Of a DNA stretch of 9,694 nucleotides, positions 6,133 to 9,694 are shown piece after piece. Source of the stretch: JAZKFP01 sp040386355. Its GTDB lineage: Bacteria > Pseudomonadota > Gammaproteobacteria > Pseudomonadales > UBA6940. Each line of letters begins with the position of its first letter. The first letter of the stretch is position 1. The notes below the pieces were generated by a model. It was not told the origin of the DNA. It worked only from the letters and a program-made list of their open reading frames with translations, and ran no database searches. A program made the translations under genes and the position numbers. The stretch is from the NCBI GenBank assembly GCA_040386355.1, contig JAZKFP010000267.1, positions 1 through 9,694 of the forward strand. Direction: 5' to 3'.

Positions 6133-6624
6133 ATGCCTTCCATTTCCTCAAGTTTTAATCCAAACCAAGATTGTTGTTTTTGCCTCAATTCCTTTGCATC
6201 AACTGCCAATGATCCTATTTATCAGATAAAACCTATTCAGCTGACAAGCTGTTCGCATAAAATTCACAATCGGTGCATGCGGCAAAGACAAGCGACTATT
6301 GTCTGCTATTTTTGTAATCCTGAAAAACTTCGCATTGCTGAAATTCTTAAGGCAGGTATAGACAAAGGTATTTCTCAGTACAATGCTGAGACCCAACATT
6401 ATGAACTAAGGTTTATACGAGCCGCTGCCGCGTTAGTGATAGGTGCTCTAATGCATTATTCAACTTCTACGATTACCTCCCATTTCCCTGTTACTGTTGC
6501 CAATAAAAATATCACCTTAAAAATTGTTGTTTTAATGAAATATTTCTTGATGCTAAGCCTGAACAGAACTAGTAAATTCAATGGCGTTTATAAAAATATT
6601 AATCATGCATTTGGCTGTAAATAA
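6133..6624 (+). CDS. RING-H2 finger protein with hydrophobic C-terminal segments (candidate E3 ubiquitin ligase effector)
   Basis: Residues 14-61 carry all eight zinc ligands of a cross-braced RING-H2 finger in order: C14-x2-C17-x22-C40-x1-H42-x2-H45-x2-C48-x9-C58-x2-C61. The local text also matches the family (CCFCLNSF, LTSCSHKIHNRC, CYFCNP). RING domains recruit ubiquitin-charged E2 enzymes in eukaryotes. Bacteria lack that system, so such proteins usually act after delivery into a host cell. That role is inferred here and not shown. Two hydrophobic stretches follow, about residues 94-110 (IRAAAALVIGALMHY) and 129-145 (TLKIVVLMKYFLMLSL), separated by a Ser/Thr-rich loop, so it may be membrane-anchored. 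There is no signal peptide. The ATG at 6133 is the only good start, with a weak upstream GAG. The next gene, same strand, begins 98 bases downstream. Confidence 0.72.
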   Translation: MPSISSSFNPNQDCCFCLNSFASTANDPIYQIKPIQLTSCSHKIHNRCMRQRQATIVCYFCNPEKLRIAEILKAGIDKGISQYNAETQHYELRFIRAAAALVIGALMHYSTSTITSHFPVTVANKNITLKIVVLMKYFLMLSLNRTSKFNGVYKNINHAFGCK

Positions 6625-6663
6625 AATTTAAACTATTTCATTTACAAAATATAACAATAAAAA

Positions 6664-6711
6664 AATTTTAATTAGTTAACTTTAATAATCTAAAGCTAAC
6701 TGATTAAAATT
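6664..6711. repeat. 21-bp-stem hairpin between the two accessory genes
   Basis: The left arm (6664-6684, beginning AATTTTAAT) and the right arm (6691-6711) are inverted copies matching at 19 of 21 positions, around the six-base loop ATAATC. One mismatch gives a wobble pair in RNA. It ends 11 bases before the ATG of the 834-residue gene. It could end transcription of the RING gene, act as an operator dyad, or form a leader structure covering the start of the large gene. There is no T-run after it, only AT-rich DNA. Confidence 0.55.
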
Positions 6712-6722
6712 ATAAAATCCAT

Positions 6723-9227
6723 ATGATACCTTCTAGCAGCCTAATAGTCCGTACTGCAAAAAATCTTCAAAATTTCATGTCAAATCTTCCAACCTTACCC
6801 ATTCGACAAACTGAATCAACACCACCAATCAACTCTGAAAATTCTGGCTCTACATTACCTATCAATCAAGAATTCAGCATTAAAAATTGGGCATCGCACC
6901 GTTTTGAACTATCCATTGACCAAAAAACATTTTTAATTGAATCAGCTGAAGATTTATTAAAAGCTTGTCTTGAAGTTACTAAGGATGCATTAAAAGGATT
7001 GCGTTTAAGTGCTTGGATTTTGTACGCACGTGAATTATCCACAGACAATAGCGTTAAAGATGCCGTGGCTACACAACATTATTCATCAGAAGCAGTTGCA
7101 AACACTACTACTCATATAATGGATGGCCAAAATCAAGAAATTTGTTCATTTCAACTTTACAATAAAATACCACTCACTGAACCGAATGTATTAGGTGCAT
7201 TTTCAGGAAATATTACTTTCAATAAAGCGCTTCAAGTGAGCACGCTTACTCATGTTCTTACCAACATTGCCACTGGACTTGAGAATTATCGTCAATTACA
7301 TCGTACGGAAAGACAAATTTTCCAAGCTATTTTAAAAACCGTTACTGAATTCCAGCCAAATAAACCGTTAACTAGTGCGACATCGCCCCACCCTAAGCTT
7401 AAAAAAATTGTAGATGGTATTAACAAAGCTACTATCCAATTAAGCGCTTTAGTTGCTCGAGCGTATTTTAGTGGATTATTTGCTACAGCCGGAACATCTA
7501 TTGCTTCGGATCAAATTAATAACAGCGTTATGAGCGAAGAAGCGCATTCGCTAGACATAGATAATCCATTTACAGCAAATTGTATAACCAGCAATGGTCA
7601 ATCGGTTTTAGAGTTTGCTGGCATGCGGACCACTTCTGTAACTCAGCCTACAAGCTATTTAACCGATGTTGCCCCTTTAGCAAAAACATTACCCTTTATA
7701 GTAATGGGTTGCGTAGGTGCTCGTTTTCTTGCTGAACGAGTTCAAGGATCCATGCGGCATGCTTCAGTTGCATCGGAAGTAAAACAGTGCGTTGAAGAAG
7801 TGCTCTGCTTTAGTAAATTTGGCGCACAAGCAATAATGCATGAAGAAGATTTTAAAAATATAGCGGATTTAATACATAAAAGATTAGTAGTTGTAGGTCA
7901 AGCCATTCCTAATGCTCGATTTCATAGTGAAATACAAAGAAGCTGCCAAAATATTTTTGAAAAATCATCCGTTACTTTATCATTAAAAGAAAAATATATT
8001 TCGCTGCGGCAGGAAAGAGATCATGCTTTGGCAATTTCCCCATCCGATGTTGAACAGGCCGAATCTAATTCAGTTGCAACTGATACAAGTATTGATTTTC
8101 TAACTACACAGCAGCGTCTACTATTAAATCATTTGTTAGAAAAAACTCACGATCCAAAAAAAATAACGTTGCAAAATTCTATGCAGCGTTTAGCGATCAA
8201 ACGTAATAGAGGTTTTACCTATGAATCCTCACGCTGGATGGAAAATTTAAGTCATAGTTTAGCCCGCATTAGAGGTATTCCCGGGTTAGTTAGTCCTTGG
8301 GAAGGGCAATCTCTTTCTAAAGATTCAACCATTCCTATTAATAATATTTCAAATTTCGCTGATGGAAATATTAGCGTGAAAACAACGGGAACTTTATTTA
8401 CTCCTGCATCTGAAATTGCTGGCACTGTTGTCCCGATTGGTTTTATTGTAAGTCTTTACTTGTTCTCAAGCTTAATGCGTCTAGCCTCTATAAGCATTAA
8501 TCAAGCTCGCTATAGTGATTATCAAAAAAAAGAATTGATAGAAATAATTTCTGAAGAAGTGACTATTGCAAAAAAACAAGGTTTTAGTTATCAAGCGTGT
8601 TGTAATCGGGTTGCAGAAGCTATTACGTGTTATTTAAAGCAAAGCACAGACGAATCTATTTTTAGTAATTTACCAGATTTTTTGAAAACTCAAAAAGAAA
8701 ATCCTGCAGAATTAAAAGCACAAATTTCGCAATTACTGATTCCTTATTTTAATGACGATAATAATTCGAGTGATGAACTGATTGCCCGGCCACTTCGGAT
8801 ACCAGCAATTAAAGAAACTTTAGCCCATCATGTTGAAAAAATTGGACAATTCATCTTACGTGAAGTACTACGAACAGGATTTTTATACATGTTGGCGGAA
8901 GATGTAGTTATTACATCACAAGAGCCAATTAGTATGGATATAGAGCATCAAGGTGATTTTTTTTCTAATAATAGCACTTCTTACCCTGCACATTTTAATT
9001 CTACTAGCATTAGGGAGATTGAGCCCCAAATATTGCGCTTAGGCAAGCCATTGACAGTTGCCCCGATAATTGCTGCTGCATCAATATTAGCTGGAACTGC
9101 TTTTTTAGCGTCACATATGCGGCAACAAGCTACAAAAGAGAGGATACATAATATGATGTGGAAATCAGAAGAATTTCCTCAACTTCTTAAAAAAGCGCTT
9201 GCCGATTTACCCAATACTGAAAGTTAA
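6723..9227 (+). CDS. Large unrecognised protein with repeated helix/hydrophobic-segment units (834 aa)
   Basis: I do not recognise a family. Residues 1-55 are Ser/Thr/Pro/Asn-rich and probably disordered, with a repeated (T/S)-x-P-I motif (LPIRQTES, TPPINSEN, TLPINQEF). Three stretches are long and hydrophobic enough to span or enter a membrane: about 317-338 (APLAKTLPFIVMGCVGARFL), 565-586 (IAGTVVPIGFIVSLYLFSSL) and 776-797 (PLTVAPIIAAASILAGTAFL). Each is preceded by an amphipathic helix and a 35-60-residue Ser/Asn/Thr-rich loop, and followed by a basic/charged helical tail. A weaker unit with the same order lies at about 75-210. The protein thus looks like four diverged units. No enzyme motif, signal peptide or sorting signal is visible. 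The ATG at 6723 lacks a Shine-Dalgarno sequence, and M19 at 6777 is a possible later start. Placement beside a RING protein makes a host-directed, membrane-associated role conceivable, but that is inference. Confidence 0.7.
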   Translation: MIPSSSLIVRTAKNLQNFMSNLPTLPIRQTESTPPINSENSGSTLPINQEFSIKNWASHRFELSIDQKTFLIESAEDLLKACLEVTKDALKGLRLSAWILYARELSTDNSVKDAVATQHYSSEAVANTTTHIMDGQNQEICSFQLYNKIPLTEPNVLGAFSGNITFNKALQVSTLTHVLTNIATGLENYRQLHRTERQIFQAILKTVTEFQPNKPLTSATSPHPKLKKIVDGINKATIQLSALVARAYFSGLFATAGTSIASDQINNSVMSEEAHSLDIDNPFTANCITSNGQSVLEFAGMRTTSVTQPTSYLTDVAPLAKTLPFIVMGCVGARFLAERVQGSMRHASVASEVKQCVEEVLCFSKFGAQAIMHEEDFKNIADLIHKRLVVVGQAIPNARFHSEIQRSCQNIFEKSSVTLSLKEKYISLRQERDHALAISPSDVEQAESNSVATDTSIDFLTTQQRLLLNHLLEKTHDPKKITLQNSMQRLAIKRNRGFTYESSRWMENLSHSLARIRGIPGLVSPWEGQSLSKDSTIPINNISNFADGNISVKTTGTLFTPASEIAGTVVPIGFIVSLYLFSSLMRLASISINQARYSDYQKKELIEIISEEVTIAKKQGFSYQACCNRVAEAITCYLKQSTDESIFSNLPDFLKTQKENPAELKAQISQLLIPYFNDDNNSSDELIARPLRIPAIKETLAHHVEKIGQFILREVLRTGFLYMLAEDVVITSQEPISMDIEHQGDFFSNNSTSYPAHFNSTSIREIEPQILRLGKPLTVAPIIAAASILAGTAFLASHMRQQATKERIHNMMWKSEEFPQLLKKALADLPNTES

Positions 9228-9256
9228 AAAAAATTTAAATTGATAATTTTTAATTT
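9226..9256 (-). terminator. Possible AT-only terminator between convergent genes
   Basis: Arms at 9231-9241 and 9245-9256 pair as two five-bp A/T blocks around a GAT loop. On the minus strand the hairpin runs into eight T residues (complement of 9226-9233). It could end rsmD transcription and overlaps the end of the convergent 834-residue gene. Without G/C pairs the stem is weak. Confidence 0.25.
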
Positions 9257-9694
9257 ACTGCAGTTTTAACCGCAACAATACTCCCCAGCTTTCCCCCGCG
9301 CGCGTTGATTTTAAACATTCCCACGCTGTTAGTTCAGGTTGCAATTGTTCCCAACTCAATTCGCTTTCTACGTATACCAATGCAGGCTGGCTTGTCCATT
9401 TGTGCAGCCAACTCAAAATTGGAATGACTAATCCTTTTTGAAATGGTGGATCTAAAAAAACTAAATCAAAGATTTTATTTTCTAGAGGAATTTCTGGTAA
9501 TTGCAGCCATTGATGAATATCGGCTTGGATAATATGTGCTTTATCTTCAACTTTAAAATCACGCGCAATTTGTTTGAGCTGTATACAAATCTCCACTTGT
9601 GATTCAACCAACACCACTGAAGCTGCACCGCGTGATAACGCTTCCCACGCTAACGCACCACTTCCAGAAAATAAATCCAAAACATGCGCGTTTT
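9255..9694 (-). CDS. rsmD: 16S rRNA (guanine-966-N2)-methyltransferase RsmD, 5' part cut by window edge
   Basis: RsmD methylates G966 of 16S rRNA in assembled 30S subunits using S-adenosylmethionine. The visible 146 residues are the C-terminal three quarters of a protein that is normally about 190-200 residues. The frame stays open to the window edge. The motif at the edge, NAHVLDLFSGSGALAWEALS, contains SAM motif I and the family's DLF(S/A)GSGALG-EALSRGA block. The catalytic motif IV is DLVFLDPPF. The end WGVLLRLKLQ is ordinary for the family. A TTG at 9680 inside motif I is not the start; the real start lies beyond position 9694. The gene converges on the 834-residue gene with 27 bases between the stops. 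Confidence 0.92.
   Translation of the reverse strand, partial: NAHVLDLFSGSGALAWEALSRGAASVVLVESQVEICIQLKQIARDFKVEDKAHIIQADIHQWLQLPEIPLENKIFDLVFLDPPFQKGLVIPILSWLHKWTSQPALVYVESELSWEQLQPELTAWECLKSTRAGESWGVLLRLKLQ

Noticed and set aside
6664..6711. PmrA-box-like spaced TTAA motifs upstream of the large gene
   Set aside because: TTAA occurs several times, but not at the helical-turn spacing expected of a PmrA direct repeat, and such tetramers are common in AT-rich DNA. The dyad explains the pattern better.

Overview
The window comes from an AT-rich bacterial chromosome, most likely a gammaproteobacterium. The PhoU, BioB and RsmD sequences look gammaproteobacterial. A eukaryote-type RING-H2 finger protein suggests a host-associated or intracellular lineage; Legionellales or relatives would fit. 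That placement is inference, because no rRNA or other phylogenetic marker lies in the window.

Layout. Positions 1-67 hold the first codons of an acyl-CoA dehydrogenase running off the left edge on the minus strand. Positions 68-461 are intergenic and carry a long imperfect palindrome (301-417). A plus-strand gene of unknown function (462-1031) follows. Convergent to it is a tightly packed minus-strand biotin operon, bioB-bioF-bioC-bioD (4787 down to 1041). Its junctions overlap as ATGA (bioB/bioF) and TAATG (bioF/bioC), with an irregular bioC/bioD junction. Upstream on the same strand is phoU (5681-4962), without pst transporter genes next to it. Positions 5682-6132 are mostly non-coding but hold a plausible 57-codon small ORF and short gene-like remnants. 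Two plus-strand accessory genes follow: a 163-residue RING-H2 protein with hydrophobic C-terminal segments (6133-6624) and an 834-residue unrecognised protein with hydrophobic segments in a repeated arrangement (6723-9227). A 21-bp-stem hairpin separates them. The window closes with the minus-strand gene for the 16S rRNA methyltransferase RsmD, cut by the right edge.

How the genes work together. BioC methylates malonyl-ACP to start pimelate synthesis. BioF converts the pimeloyl thioester to 7-keto-8-aminopelargonate, BioD closes the ureido ring of dethiobiotin, and BioB inserts sulfur. BioA and the methyl-ester hydrolase BioH (or an equivalent) are not here and would have to be encoded elsewhere. 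The most unusual part is 5.7-9.2 kb, where the RING protein and its large neighbour look like a small accessory island of candidate host-directed proteins between housekeeping genes (phoU and rsmD).
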